A stretch of 38,370 bases of DNA, taken from the NCBI GenBank assembly GCA_003165155.1, contig PLSK01000157.1:35051-73420 (forward strand), given 5' to 3'. A program made the translations under genes and the position numbers. Under the pieces are notes generated by a model. It saw nothing but the letters and a program-made list of their open reading frames with translations. It did not search any database and was not told the origin of the DNA. Source of the DNA: Mycobacterium sp. (GTDB taxonomy: Bacteria; Actinomycetota; Actinomycetes; Mycobacteriales; Mycobacteriaceae). This document shows, in pieces, positions 27,247 to 36,726 of this stretch (its first letter is position 1; each line of letters begins with the position of its first letter).

Positions 27247-27845
27247 TCAACCTGCGGCCGGCGAACGTGCGACGAAGGTGGGGCGGAAGCCGTATTGGGG
27301 TACTGCTCGTCCGTAGGCCTGGGTCATGTTGCCGCCCAGCGGCACCTGCTGCCATCGCTGACGGAGGAGCCACCATTGGTGTGCCTCCCAGGGTTGAGGA
27401 CAGCGGGTTGTGCAGGAGTGCCGGGCCGGTCCAGCTTGGCGGTACCGACATGGTGGCGATGATCGAGGAACGGCCACGCCCCGCGGACGCGGAGTTGCCC
27501 ATTGCCCAGATGGGACCGAGTGGGCCGGCAACCGCGCGCCACCGCCGTCTCGGCCTGGGCGGCGGCCTGCTCAGCCTGCACCGCAGTGCTACTCATCCAC
27601 GCCACATAGGGCGCGGCTGCGCCCGCCATCGACGCCGACGCCGACGCCGACGCCGGACCATGCCATCCTTCGCTGGTCAATGCCGTGAGCAGCGACCCAT
27701 ACGACGCTGCCGTGGAATGCAATTCAGCGGCCAGCCCCTTCCACGCCGACGCCGTAGCCAACATCGGACTCGAACCCGCGCCCGAATACATCCGAGCCGA
27801 ATTGACTTCCGCCGGCAACACGGCGATATCCAGTATTGCGGTCAT
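27247..27845 (-). pseudogene. PPE31-like PPE gene, internally deleted and frameshifted
   Basis: The start is a normal PPE: '[20 protein letters not shown]' and WxG turn GWHGPAS, about 100 intact residues ending '[14 protein letters not shown]'. Then about 200 codons are missing. The PPE31-type tail follows in another frame, '[20 protein letters not shown]' with '[10 protein letters not shown]', and after a second shift 'YGRAVPQYGFRPTFVARSP' to the stop at 27247. A good GGGGAGAGG precedes the ATG at 27845. It follows the PE20-like remnant and the M-box, the same order as PE20-PPE31 in M. tuberculosis. Confidence 0.88.
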
Positions 27846-27856
27846 GGTTACCTCTC

Positions 27857-28010
27857 CCCGAAGCGGGATGTGATGCTGAATTGTGTTGCGGCCAAGCTCG
27901 ATAGCTAGTTAGCCGCGGCCGGAAGCAACCCGGTGAGATGGAACGTGGGAGCCACGGGGCTCCTCACAGCGCATGCCGCGCTTAGGGACACCGTGAAAGG
28001 GCTTGCAATC
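27857..28010 (-). pseudogene. PE20-like PE gene remnant with a nonsense codon
   Basis: One minus-strand frame reads 'SLSAACAVRSPVAPT', then 'LLPAAAN', TAG, then '[11 protein letters not shown]'. This lines up residue for residue with the PE core (AVAAP..ELAPAAADEVSALTATQF): the glutamate codon GAG has become TAG at about 27904-27906. The N-terminus before about 28010 and the C-terminus after QFSI are gone. It lies between the M-box and the PPE31-like remnant, where M. tuberculosis has PE20. The match is by eye and boundaries are approximate. Confidence 0.6.
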
Positions 28011-28034
28011 CAGGTCTTTCCGGGCTAATCCGGC

Positions 28035-28115
28035 TCAGGCGGTGGAAGGGGTGCCGGGGTCGGATCGCAACGAAATGATCATCGATCTGGCATACGGACT
28101 GTCGTCGGAACTCAT
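28035..28115 (-). CDS. Possible 26-codon leader ORF downstream of the M-box
   Basis: ATG at 28115 is preceded by GAGGAGGTGAGAGCGAA, the strongest Shine-Dalgarno in the region at good spacing. It opens a frame of 26 residues (MSSDDSPYARSMIISLRSDP and a short tail) ending in TGA at 28035. No known family was recognised. It is the first translatable frame after the magnesium riboswitch. It may be a leader peptide, or the old start site of the PE20 gene now joined to unrelated sequence. Confidence 0.35.
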   Translation of the reverse strand: MSSDDSPYARSMIISLRSDPGTPSTA

Positions 28116-28213
28116 TTCGCTCTCACCTCCTCACGGCCAGGGCACACGGGGGTGCCGCACTTCGCACACGGGAAGACGGCCCAGCGAAAACATCAGTAAA
28201 CACCGAGTCCGCA

Positions 28214-28382
28214 CCCCTCTCGTCAGAGCTTTGGCACCACACGGCGTATCCAGCTCAATCAAAGCCGGAAGCCACTTGGGCTCAACCCTTAAGCCGGGAA
28301 GAGCTGTCCTGACCCGGGGCGTCTTTCGACGTTCGAGGTCAGTGGCCTATATCCATGCAGAAGCCTCACCTAGCGAGGTGCA
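28214..28382 (-). ncRNA. M-box (ykoK) magnesium-sensing riboswitch
   Basis: The minus strand contains the M-box landmarks in order: CTCGCTAGGTGAGGCTTCTG, GGATATAGGCCACTGACC, GTCGAAAGACGCC, GGGTCAGGACAGC, GAGCTGGATACGCCG, GGTGCCAAAGCTCTGACGAG. The outer CTCG / CGAG ends can close P1. Downstream, GGGGTGC (28211-28217) can pair with GCACCCC (28149-28155), a possible expression platform that overlaps the P1 3' end. In M. tuberculosis an M-box precedes PE20; here the genes that follow are the decayed PE20 and PPE31. Confidence 0.9.
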
Positions 28383-28456
28383 TACAAAACCCACGGTGGC
28401 ACCCGCAGCGACGTGCGTCAACCCAGCCGCCACGCAGTTGTCGTGGTCCGCTCCTG

Positions 28457-29680
28457 CTATCCGGCGGCCGGTGGCCGTGCCATTACCGTCGGGCGGAACC
28501 CGTATCGCGGTCCACTGCCGAAGTGGTTGGCGGCCGGGCCGACAGCCGGAACCCCCGGCATGCCGGGCACCCCCGACGAGCTCTCCGGCACCACAGTCCC
28601 GGTCCAGCCCCCTCCCGGGAGCGCCACGCCCGAATGGTTGGCCACCTGGGTGGCCGCCGTCCAACTCTGGGGTACCGACAATCGCCCGACGAGTACGGAC
28701 CGGGCCGGCGCCGCCGAAACCCCGCCCAGGCCCGGCACGCTCGCGGGCCCGTGCACGCTGGCAAAGGCAGGGAGCTCGGACCCAGCGCCAGGTACCGCCA
28801 CTGCTCCCGGCTGCAGTTCGTTGATGTTGGACATCCCGCTGGTGACTGCCGGCCAGATGATCGCGGGGTTTACGTACCCGGCGGAACTGAGCCCGTTGAA
28901 GAAGTTGGAATTCAAGAAAGTACCCAGCGGGTTTCCGTCGTTACCGGAAAGGAAATTCAGGATGTTTGTGATCACACCCGACGGCGTCGGAAGAGAAGAC
29001 GCACCGTTCGACACTGATGACAGTGGCGACGCGAGTCCTTGCAGCGCGGTCTGCAGAGTGGACATCAGCTGGGACAGCGCGTCTTGCGTGCCGGTGGCTG
29101 CCGTGGTGCCGCTGGCTTGGGCTACCGCTGCGGCCTGGCCGATTTGCCCGGCCGGGTTGGCAATCTGTGCCGGCTGCGTGAACGGTCTTAAAACCGAGGC
29201 CGAGGCCGAGCTCGCGGCATAGCTGTACATCGCCACCGCATCCTGCGCCCACATTTCGCCGTACTGGGCCTCGGTCGCCGCGATCGCGGGCGCGTTTTGA
29301 CCGATGACATTGCTCGCGACCAGCACCGCGAGTTGAGCACGGTTGGCCGCAACCCCGGCCGGGGGCACCGTCATGGCAAACGCCGTCTCAAAGGCGCCCG
29401 CCGCCGCGACGGCGTTGGTGGCCGTCTGCTCGGCTTGCGCTCCAGTGACCCGCATCCAGGCCATGTAGGGGGCGACCGCAGCCGACATCGATGCCGACGT
29501 CGGTCCCAGCCATTCTTCGCCGGTGAGCTCCGAGATCACCGACTGGTAGGTTGATGCTGTCGACCGCAGCTCGTCAGCAACCCCCTCCCAGGCCGCCGCG
29601 GTAGCCATCATCGGCGCCGACCCAGGCCCGAAATACATTCGCGCAGAGTTGATTTCTGGTGGTAGCGCTCCGAAATCCAT
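28457..29680 (-). CDS. PPE-family protein (SVP subgroup), 407 residues
   Basis: It starts '[20 protein letters not shown]', with WxG turn EWLGPTS, helical region 'VAANRAQLAVLVASNVIGQN', SVP motif 'GRLSVPQSW' near 330, and the C-terminal 'GSGPRYGFRPTVMARPPAAG' shared with PPE31-type proteins. It is intact. The ATG at 29680 is chosen because it starts the PPE domain; a TTG 18 bases upstream is also in frame. Its usual partner PE, encoded just before, is reduced to a 38-residue remnant, so this PPE must pair with another PE or be orphaned. It lies between eccA5 and the M-box. Confidence 0.93.
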   Translation of the reverse strand: MDFGALPPEINSARMYFGPGSAPMMATAAAWEGVADELRSTASTYQSVISELTGEEWLGPTSASMSAAVAPYMAWMRVTGAQAEQTATNAVAAAGAFETAFAMTVPPAGVAANRAQLAVLVASNVIGQNAPAIAATEAQYGEMWAQDAVAMYSYAASSASASVLRPFTQPAQIANPAGQIGQAAAVAQASGTTAATGTQDALSQLMSTLQTALQGLASPLSSVSNGASSLPTPSGVITNILNFLSGNDGNPLGTFLNSNFFNGLSSAGYVNPAIIWPAVTSGMSNINELQPGAVAVPGAGSELPAFASVHGPASVPGLGGVSAAPARSVLVGRLSVPQSWTAATQVANHSGVALPGGGWTGTVVPESSSGVPGMPGVPAVGPAANHFGSGPRYGFRPTVMARPPAAG

Positions 29681-29682
29681 TG

Positions 29683-29799
29683 TCAGCACCCCCCGCAAGC
29701 GAATGCGATCGCGTTGATGGCGACCATCGCCGCGCCAACCGGGTGTAAGTCGCCAGCCGCAGCGGCTGACGATTCCTGTTGTGTCACAACAAACAACAT
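29683..29799 (-). pseudogene. Truncated PE gene, 38 codons
   Basis: The frame begins 'MLFVVTQQESSAAAAGDLHP', a PE N-terminus (compare MSFVTTQPESLAAAASSLAG in the intact PE here), and continues 'VGAAMVAINAIAFACGGC' to TGA two bases before the next PPE start. About 60 residues of the PE domain, including the YxxxE signal, are gone. The Shine-Dalgarno AGGAG is kept. It cannot form a full PE helical hairpin. Spacing to the PPE start would still allow translational coupling. Confidence 0.75.
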
Positions 29800-30314
29800 C
29801 GGACTTCTCCTAATGAGATAGCCCGATCCGGCTACGGAACTCGGCCGCTAAGGCGGTGTGAGAGTGCAGCTGACCACACGTGCATCGTCGGAAAGCACCG
29901 TGACCGGATCGGAGGAAACGGTCATCGATTTCGTACAGCCACAGTCGATTGGACTAGTGCGCATCACCTCCCGCCATGGTGCGCATACGCGGGTTGGCGC
30001 GCGCTCGCACAAATGGGATGAGGTTGCCCGGCGGTGTTTGCCGGGCGCTGCACCCCTGTAGTCGGAGCTCCGGAACCAAAACAGCGTATCGGGCTGAAAC
30101 GGCGTCGGAAGCACAGTCAATTCAACTCATAACAGTCAAGCTGGTCTTAGCTCAGCGGATTGGACGACACTCCGGTCGAATGCTTATGTTCCTACTCACG
30201 GCAATGGGCCCGGCGGCAACCCGCGAGACTGCAACTGCCGACGCATACAGCGAGTGGGACCGTCGGTAGTTACAGTTTCGCGGCAACGCGCCTGGCGCCA
30301 CCCAGCACCGGAAC
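29800..30314. other. Intergenic region downstream of eccA5
   Basis: No gene with recognisable family features was found. In M. tuberculosis lppT and further PPE genes lie downstream of eccA5; nothing convincing of lppT is visible here. The only structured element seen is the hairpin at 30026-30046. Confidence 0.4.
30026..30046 (-). terminator. Hairpin downstream of the ESX-5 gene run
   Basis: GCCCGGC-GGTGTTT-GCCGGGC, a perfect seven-base GC-rich stem, about 270 bases after the eccA5 stop. No U-tract follows on either strand. It may end ESX-5 transcripts. Confidence 0.35.
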
Positions 30315-32147
30315 CTACGTCGTCTTCTTCTCGGCTACCGCCGCACCCAGGCCTTCGGCGAGGTCTTCGCCGGTCAACTGTTTGAACCGCATGAGTTGGT
30401 CTGAGCTGAAGTCGTTGAGCTCGCTGGCCAGCACGGCGTCGAGGTCTTCGTCGTCGAGGCGGAAACTACGGTGGTCGCGCGCCTTTTCAACCACGTTGCG
30501 CACGAAGCCGGCATTACCGAGCATGTCGATACCGCGGATCAGATCGCCCTCTTCGGAGAGGGACTCGTCGAGGTAGAACTTGGTATACGACGGCAACAGC
30601 ACTTGGGCTTCTTCGTCAGTGATGACGTCTTCGTTCTCCCGGGCCATCATTCGGGTCAGCGCGACCAATTCGTCCGGGGTGTAGCTGTAGAACTCAATCA
30701 CGGTAGAAAACCGCCGTCGCAGACCCTGATTCACCTCGAGCATCTTTTCCATCGCCTTGGCATAGCCCGCGCCGAATACCACCAGCTCGTCACGATGATT
30801 CTCCATGTACAGCAGCAGGGTGTTGATGATCGCGTTGCCGTACGGGTCGCCCTGCTGGTAACCGTGCTCGTGCAGAGTGTGCATCTCGTCGAAGAAGACC
30901 GCCCCGCCGATCGCGCCTTCGAGCATCTCCTCGGTGTTCTTCTCGGCGTCGGCCATGTATCGGCCCAACAGCTTTGTGCGGCTCGTCTCCACCACCAGCG
31001 GCTTGCGCAGCACGGTCAGGCCGCACAGCTGCTTGGAGAACGCGCGCGCTACCGAGGTCTTGCCCGTACCGGGCGGCCCCAGCAACAGCATGTGACGCGA
31101 TGTCACCGGCACCGGCAGCCCCATCTTGGCGCGCGCCAGGTTCACCTTTGTCGTCGACTTGATGAGTTTGATTTCCCGTTTGGCGCGTTCCATGCCCAGC
31201 ATCGCGTTGAGCTCGGCATCCCCTTCGGCCAGGTATTTCGTAGCCTCCTCGGAGTGGCGAGCGGCCTCGGTTTGCGCGCGGGTCGGTGCGGTCTCCGGAT
31301 CCCACGGATCCGTGCGGGCTTCGATTGTTTCCGGGTCGGTGAGGATCAGCCGAAAGTTGGGGTTGTCGAGCGCTTCCCGTGCGGGGGTGAACTTCGGATC
31401 CCGCGAATACACCCGGCGCAACAATTCGAGGGCCTCGTCCTCGCGGCCCACATGCCGCAAACACATGCCTTGGGTGTACAACGTGATATTGGCCGCGCCC
31501 GGCACCCGGTCACCCTCGACAGCATCCTGGCCGCGCCGAAAGGCCTCCTCGAAAACCCCCAGCGAGGCGAGCGCCGTGGTAGCCATCGCCGCGCCGGCGG
31601 CCCGCAACTCCGGCTGACGCCAGGTCGCTCCCTCAGGAAACTGGTTCAGCACATCCGGCCAGCGTCCGGTGCGGAAGTACAGCACGCCGCGTACATAGCT
31701 GACCAGCTCGCTATCGAAAGGATGGCGGGGCTCGACGCCGTCGAGCAGTTTCGCCGCCTCCGCGTAGCGTTTGGCTTCGGCGAGGACCGCCGCGTAAGCG
31801 CAAGCCAGCGACTCCACGCTGGTGACCGCGAGCTTCAGGAACAACCCGTCGGACACTTCGGGACGGAACTGCAAATCTGTGACTCCGAGGCGACGGGTCT
31901 CCCAGCCGAATGTTCTGATCGATGCCCACGCGCCAGCGAGCACGTCGATGCCTTGCTCGCCGGCGAATATTCGCGCCAGCCAGGCATCGCACATTCCTGG
32001 ATCAAGGGCGGTCGCCGTGTTGAACATTTGCGCTGCCACTTGCGGGTTGTGGCTGGGCTGCAGCCCGTTGACCGAGATTCCCGATGCCAGTAGACCAGCG
32101 ACCATCGCATTGCGGGAGTCTTCAGCGGTTGACTGCGGTCGACTCAT
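30315..32147 (-). CDS. eccA5: EccA5, AAA+ ATPase of the ESX-5 type VII secretion system
   Basis: A 610-residue cytosolic ATPase, identical in length to Rv1798. The N-terminal half (about 1-280) is a TPR-like helical domain. The C-terminal CbxX/CfqX-type AAA+ domain has Walker [10 protein letters not shown] at about 355-363, Walker [10 protein letters not shown] at about 415-423, and the arginine-rich '[14 protein letters not shown]'. Family role: works with EspG5 on PE/PPE substrates, probably freeing the chaperone. The ATG overlaps the eccE5 stop by four bases. No internal break. Confidence 0.97.
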   Translation of the reverse strand: MSRPQSTAEDSRNAMVAGLLASGISVNGLQPSHNPQVAAQMFNTATALDPGMCDAWLARIFAGEQGIDVLAGAWASIRTFGWETRRLGVTDLQFRPEVSDGLFLKLAVTSVESLACAYAAVLAEAKRYAEAAKLLDGVEPRHPFDSELVSYVRGVLYFRTGRWPDVLNQFPEGATWRQPELRAAGAAMATTALASLGVFEEAFRRGQDAVEGDRVPGAANITLYTQGMCLRHVGREDEALELLRRVYSRDPKFTPAREALDNPNFRLILTDPETIEARTDPWDPETAPTRAQTEAARHSEEATKYLAEGDAELNAMLGMERAKREIKLIKSTTKVNLARAKMGLPVPVTSRHMLLLGPPGTGKTSVARAFSKQLCGLTVLRKPLVVETSRTKLLGRYMADAEKNTEEMLEGAIGGAVFFDEMHTLHEHGYQQGDPYGNAIINTLLLYMENHRDELVVFGAGYAKAMEKMLEVNQGLRRRFSTVIEFYSYTPDELVALTRMMARENEDVITDEEAQVLLPSYTKFYLDESLSEEGDLIRGIDMLGNAGFVRNVVEKARDHRSFRLDDEDLDAVLASELNDFSSDQLMRFKQLTGEDLAEGLGAAVAEKKTT

Positions 32148-33340
32148 TGCCTTGCTGGCACGCTCGTTGAGCTCTCCTGAACGTGACCCACCTTCAACAA
32201 CAGCTCTTCTTGGTCGAGCAATCCTCGGCTGGGCACGGCCAGTGGGGCACGGCTCGCCGGGGCCGGCAGGCTGGCACGCACCGCGGCTAACTGACGACCG
32301 GTGAGCCGGTTAAGCCCCGCCGATGCCTCCTTGGGCAGCGGACCGTCGGTGTGGTAGCGCACCCAAGCCGACACCTCGGGCGTGCCGCCATGACTAATGA
32401 GGCGGATCGTGAGGACAGTGGCGTCGGTTTCGGGCAGCCACAGCGCGTCGAGCGTCTCGGACGTGATATCCGCAGGCGTCAGCGCGAAGCTGGTGGCAAA
32501 GCCGTTGAAATGCTTGAGGTGGCGCCATCCCGGTCGGCTCCAGGTCGGCTCCAGGTCCGCTAGCACGGCGCTGTCGACCTCAGAGAGCTCCTCGGCGGTC
32601 ACCGGCCGCGCGGCACAACTCAGTCCGTCGAGATCTTGGGCGAGCCGCTCGGTGGCCGCCACCAGGGTGCAGGCTAGTGAATCGCGGGCCGCTACGGCCG
32701 CTACGTTGCGCTGCGGGTTCATCCGCAACACCAGCCAGGTGCGGCGTACGTAGGCGGCGGGCTGATCACTCACCAGCCCCCACTCTTCGGGGCCCCAATC
32801 ATCGAGTTTTGACAACTCGGCGGCGTTGCCCCCGCGGCGTACCTTCACCGAGACGATATCGATGCCGTCGAGGTGGATATCGAACTGGCGCAGCCCATCG
32901 GCAACTGCCGCGACCAGCAAGGTGCCCGACGTCGCCCGATGGCGGTGACGTGCGGATCCGTCGTCCTCACCGCTGTCCACCGCGATCACCGAGACCAGCT
33001 GGCCCTCGTACTCACGCACCCCGACCGTGTCGCGCCCGAAGCGGCGCTTGTGGTCGACCGCGGGCGTGCATCCCGAAGCCAACGTGGTGCCCGGATCTGC
33101 AGACCAATCCCACAACCAGGCGGCGAATGCGGAGGTCAGCGTGATGCCGTGGTAGCTCACCAGCGCCAGCAGCGCAACAATGACAGCGAGGGCAACTCCC
33201 ACCCACCACGCCACCCGATGATCTCCTTGCCAGGAGTCTGGGCAGTGACTGGCCAACACCAGGATCAAAATGTCGATCAAAAACACCGCGGTGACCCGCG
33301 GCCACGACAAAGCCAACCCCCAACTACGTTGGGCTTTCAT
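32144..33340 (-). CDS. eccE5: EccE5, membrane subunit of ESX-5
   Basis: A 398-residue protein with two N-terminal transmembrane helices, about 14-32 ([16 protein letters not shown]) and 45-67 ([18 protein letters not shown]). They are followed by a cytosolic domain with '[20 protein letters not shown]', '[20 protein letters not shown]' and '[18 protein letters not shown]', all typical of EccE5. EccE lies at the periphery of the EccBCDE membrane complex. ATG at 33340 matches the known start MKAQR; an open extension to 33397 would run inside mycP5. It overlaps eccA5 by four bases. Confidence 0.95.
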   Translation of the reverse strand: MKAQRSWGLALSWPRVTAVFLIDILILVLASHCPDSWQGDHRVAWWVGVALAVIVALLALVSYHGITLTSAFAAWLWDWSADPGTTLASGCTPAVDHKRRFGRDTVGVREYEGQLVSVIAVDSGEDDGSARHRHRATSGTLLVAAVADGLRQFDIHLDGIDIVSVKVRRGGNAAELSKLDDWGPEEWGLVSDQPAAYVRRTWLVLRMNPQRNVAAVAARDSLACTLVAATERLAQDLDGLSCAARPVTAEELSEVDSAVLADLEPTWSRPGWRHLKHFNGFATSFALTPADITSETLDALWLPETDATVLTIRLISHGGTPEVSAWVRYHTDGPLPKEASAGLNRLTGRQLAAVRASLPAPASRAPLAVPSRGLLDQEELLLKVGHVQESSTSVPARQ

Positions 33341-33353
33341 TGCTACCCCGCTC

Positions 33354-35243
33354 TCATCGCTGCTGCCGCGATCGCCGCAGCAGCATCGCCGTACCAAAAA
33401 CCGCGCCGCCGATCAGTAATGCCCCGACCAAGCCACCGGCGGCGACCCATACCGGCACCATATCCCGATGAGGGGGCGCCTTGGGTATGTTCAGCGGTGC
33501 AGAAAGCTGCGTCGGCGCCTTCGCTGGACCTTCGGGTACGTCCCAGGTCAGTGCAGCCACCGGGTCGACCACGCCGTAGCCGATCTGGTTGTCCACACCG
33601 CGTGCCGGTGCGTGGGCCGTGCGGGTTAACCGGTTGATGACTTGGTATGCCGATAGCTGGGGGTACTTGGCGCGTACCAGCGCAGCCACCCCCGACACGA
33701 TCGCTGCCGAAAAGCTGGTACCGGCAGGAACCAGCAGCGAATTATCTGGGCCGTCAATCGCGTTGATCAGGCCGTCGTCCCGAGGTGAGAGTCCGATGAT
33801 GTCAGTCGCCGGTGCGGAGATCCCTACCCAAGGTCCGGCGATACTCGTTTGGGTCAGCGGCTGACCGTTGGTGTCCACCGCGCCGACCGCCAGGACATAG
33901 TCGCTGAACCATGAGGGCGTCACCACCGTGTTGACGGCGTTCCAGTCGCGGGGATCGTTGGGCTGCAAGGGATCGAAGTTCGGGTTCTGCTTGCAGTCCT
34001 TCTTGGTGCTGTCGCCCGCGGCGGCCACGATGACGACGTTCCTGTCCACTGCCGCGTAACGGACAGCGGCACCCAGCGCGCGCTGGTCGATGATGTTGCG
34101 CGCACTCATGCAGGTCACGTCCGAGATGTTGATGATTTGCGCACCCATGTTGGCGGCATGCACGATCGCCCGCGCCATGGTTTGCACGTTGTCGATCTTT
34201 GCCTGCGTCTGGGGGTCCTCGTCGCCGGTGTACGCATCCTTGAGGCCGAAGGCTTGGCTGGACTGGCGGATCGCGATTATGTCGACGTCAGGGGCTATTC
34301 CGCTGTAGGCGTCCACAGCCGGTGCAGGCGCAGGCGGAGGTGCGGGCGCCGGTGACGGCGCTGGCGATGGTTTTGGCGTCGGGTCGAGCGGACGCGGGCT
34401 ACGCGGATTGTCGACAGCGACGACCTGGCCGCCACCGGAATAGCTGGGTATGGTCACCGTCCCATCGCCGTGGCTGGCAGCTCCCGGCGCCGCTGGAGCT
34501 TCCGGAGCCACTGGAGCTGCCGCAGGAGGGGCCGCAGGTGCCGGTGGCGGTGCAGGCGCCGGTGCGGGTGCAGGCGCGGGTGCTGGTTCCTGGGGCGGGG
34601 GCGGCGCTCCAAACGGTCCCGGGGCTCCCTGATCCGCTGACGGGGGAACCACCATCACGGTCTGCGGCAACGGGGACAACGTCACGGTCTGCGGAGGTGG
34701 CGCTTTGGGGGGCGGCTCAGTAGTCGGAATGGTGACGGGCTTGCGCGGTGCCGCCGGAGGCGCCGCAACGCCGTTAGCCGGCGCTGCGCCGATGACCGAC
34801 GCCACGATGGTGCCGTGCGCATCGCAGTCCGACAATCCGTCGCCGCCGGCCATGACGTAGTCGCCACCGGGGATCAGGTGCCGGAACCTTGGGTGCGGTG
34901 AAACGCCGGTGTCGATGACAGCGACCTTCACCCCGGCCCCACGGCCGAATTGCCATGCCCCGGCCATGTCGAGCATTTCCATGTACTTCGGCTGAACCCG
35001 AAAATCGGTGCCGGGAACGACCCCGACCTCGGTGCAGTAGGAGTTTTGCTTCATCGGTGCCACCGGTCCGGGTGGCGCGTCGGGAGGCACCGCGCCCGGA
35101 TCGATCGTCGGCGGCGAGATCGCGTAAGCCGGCGGTAAGCCGGCTAACGCACCTGAAGCAAGCAAGATTGCGGCGACGGTCGCGCGAGAAGCACGACCGC
35201 GCCACACCTTGCCGCTACCGGTATCGGATTGCTGCATAGACAT
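33354..35243 (-). CDS. mycP5: MycP5, mycosin-5 subtilisin-like protease of ESX-5
   Basis: A 629-residue membrane-anchored serine protease. Signal peptide 1-41 ([20 protein letters not shown]); triad D111 in [11 protein letters not shown]143 in DAHGTIVAS, and serine near 512 in [12 protein letters not shown]-terminal membrane anchor near 595-618 with a basic end (RRSRQQR). An inserted loop at about 155-335 is very rich in Pro and Ala ('[19 protein letters not shown]') and longer than I recall for the 585-residue M. tuberculosis protein. Mycosins stabilise the secretion complex. The start ATG overlaps eccD5 by 29 bases; ATG two codons on is an alternative. Confidence 0.95.
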   Translation of the reverse strand: MSMQQSDTGSGKVWRGRASRATVAAILLASGALAGLPPAYAISPPTIDPGAVPPDAPPGPVAPMKQNSYCTEVGVVPGTDFRVQPKYMEMLDMAGAWQFGRGAGVKVAVIDTGVSPHPRFRHLIPGGDYVMAGGDGLSDCDAHGTIVASVIGAAPANGVAAPPAAPRKPVTIPTTEPPPKAPPPQTVTLSPLPQTVMVVPPSADQGAPGPFGAPPPPQEPAPAPAPAPAPAPPPAPAAPPAAAPVAPEAPAAPGAASHGDGTVTIPSYSGGGQVVAVDNPRSPRPLDPTPKPSPAPSPAPAPPPAPAPAVDAYSGIAPDVDIIAIRQSSQAFGLKDAYTGDEDPQTQAKIDNVQTMARAIVHAANMGAQIINISDVTCMSARNIIDQRALGAAVRYAAVDRNVVIVAAAGDSTKKDCKQNPNFDPLQPNDPRDWNAVNTVVTPSWFSDYVLAVGAVDTNGQPLTQTSIAGPWVGISAPATDIIGLSPRDDGLINAIDGPDNSLLVPAGTSFSAAIVSGVAALVRAKYPQLSAYQVINRLTRTAHAPARGVDNQIGYGVVDPVAALTWDVPEGPAKAPTQLSAPLNIPKAPPHRDMVPVWVAAGGLVGALLIGGAVFGTAMLLRRSRQQR

Positions 35244-36726
35244 TCATCAACCACAATGCCAACGGGAATATTGGCATCAGGCAGAGGTATTCGACCCATT
35301 CCACCAGCTTGCGGAACAGCGGGCTGTAGACAGTGTTCGGCACCACCGCAGCGGCGGTCAGACCCGCCACCGGCAGCAGAATCAGGATCGCCGCGCAGAT
35401 AGACATCGAGAGTGTCGACTCCAACACCAGCGCATAACGCACCAGCACGGCGGCGATGATGATTACCGCGGTCGAGGCCAGAGTGATCGACTGCCAGCGG
35501 TCCACATAGGAGCGACCCCGCAGCATCAGGAAGCCGGCGCTGAACGAAGCCAGCAAGAGCGGCAGCCAGCGCTGCCCCGTGTGGGGATCGGACAACGCGG
35601 TCAACGAGACCACCATCAACACGCCAAGCCCCACCAACAGACCAGTCAAGAACGACCGGGCGCGTTCGGCTTGCAGCAGTACGTCGCGGACCGACGCGGG
35701 GCCCTCCAGGACCGGCGCACCGCCGTCTGAGCGCACCACGGTTGTGGGCAGGTCGGGGCGAGCCTCAAAGACCCAGCGGCTGGTGGCCGACGGGAAGACG
35801 GGCAGCCGAATGCCGGCCAGCCGTCGGGACAGTGAGGGGGCGGCGTGGTAGGCCAGCACGCAGACCAGCACCACAGAAGTGAACAGCGTTACCGCGCTGG
35901 TCATCGCGACCATGCGTGCCAACGCGGCAAGCGTCGCCACCGAGCTGATCGTGATGATCGCGGTGTATGTGCCCAGACGGCGCCCAGTGAAACGCAGGGC
36001 CAGCAGCGCGGCAACGGTGAGTACTCCAAAGCCCAATACCGCGTGGGGGGACCCAACCCCGCCGGGCGGCGCACCGGCCGCCGCGACCGACAACGGCGCG
36101 AGGCCGCTCATCAGCAAGGTGTCGGCAACGAGTCGTTCCTGCTGCGTCTTGGCCCGCATCAGCAGCATCGTCGACACTGACAACACGGCCAGGCCAACCA
36201 CAGTGGCGAAGATCGTCGTCAGCCAGGAATTGTGGTGCACACGCCACCAGCCGAGCAGCCCGGACGCGAGAGTCACGCCGACTGCCACCATCGAGACGCC
36301 GACCTGCAGCGCAATGACTGGGTCGATGGTGGAGAACCGCTTGCTGAGGTTCTGCGAAACCGCGGTGGAGATGTGCTCGATGACCTGCGAGCGATGCTCG
36401 GTGTCCGGCAGGTACCGGATCCACAGTCGGTCGCCGTCGTAGACGTCCTGCTCGGTCAGCGACTGGGTGGCCCGCAGGGGTGAGCCGTCGACCAGGCATA
36501 GCGCCCACTTGCCGCGCCCCGTCGCTTCCAGCTGGGCCTCGCCCAGCTCACGCAGCCGGCTGTTGACTACCTTCAACAGCGGTTCGGTCATCACCGAAAC
36601 CGGGGCGTTGGCATCCAGGAGGACGCCGATCTGGACGCCATCACCGGCCATGATGCCGATCACAACCGCCCGTGGCTGCGAGACTCCCTCAACGTCTGCC
36701 TGGAGCGCGTCAGCTACCGCAGTCAT
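35215..36726 (-). CDS. eccD5: EccD5, ESX-5 membrane channel subunit
   Basis: A 503-residue protein, exactly the length of Rv1795. The N-terminal cytosolic ubiquitin-like domain spans about 20-105 ('GVQIGVLLDANAPVSVMTEP', 'VYDGDRLWIRYL'). It is followed by about eleven transmembrane helices from 135 to the end, finishing '[20 protein letters not shown]'. EccD dimers form most of the membrane barrel of the complex. The ATG at 36726 follows a GGAAGGCGG-type site; an open extension of 15 codons to 36771 is not part of the family. Confidence 0.96.
   Translation of the reverse strand: MTAVADALQADVEGVSQPRAVVIGIMAGDGVQIGVLLDANAPVSVMTEPLLKVVNSRLRELGEAQLEATGRGKWALCLVDGSPLRATQSLTEQDVYDGDRLWIRYLPDTEHRSQVIEHISTAVSQNLSKRFSTIDPVIALQVGVSMVAVGVTLASGLLGWWRVHHNSWLTTIFATVVGLAVLSVSTMLLMRAKTQQERLVADTLLMSGLAPLSVAAAGAPPGGVGSPHAVLGFGVLTVAALLALRFTGRRLGTYTAIITISSVATLAALARMVAMTSAVTLFTSVVLVCVLAYHAAPSLSRRLAGIRLPVFPSATSRWVFEARPDLPTTVVRSDGGAPVLEGPASVRDVLLQAERARSFLTGLLVGLGVLMVVSLTALSDPHTGQRWLPLLLASFSAGFLMLRGRSYVDRWQSITLASTAVIIIAAVLVRYALVLESTLSMSICAAILILLPVAGLTAAAVVPNTVYSPLFRKLVEWVEYLCLMPIFPLALWLMNVYAAIRYR

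Noticed and set aside
29848..30120. Minus-strand frame of 90 codons downstream of eccA5, considered as an lppT remnant
   Set aside because: No lipobox or signal peptide at its start and no recognisable LppT sequence.
30471..32093. Plus-strand open frame of 540 codons opposite eccA5
   Set aside because: It is unusually long, but the opposite strand is the intact 610-residue EccA5. The frame is a codon-bias shadow with His/Arg-rich translation.
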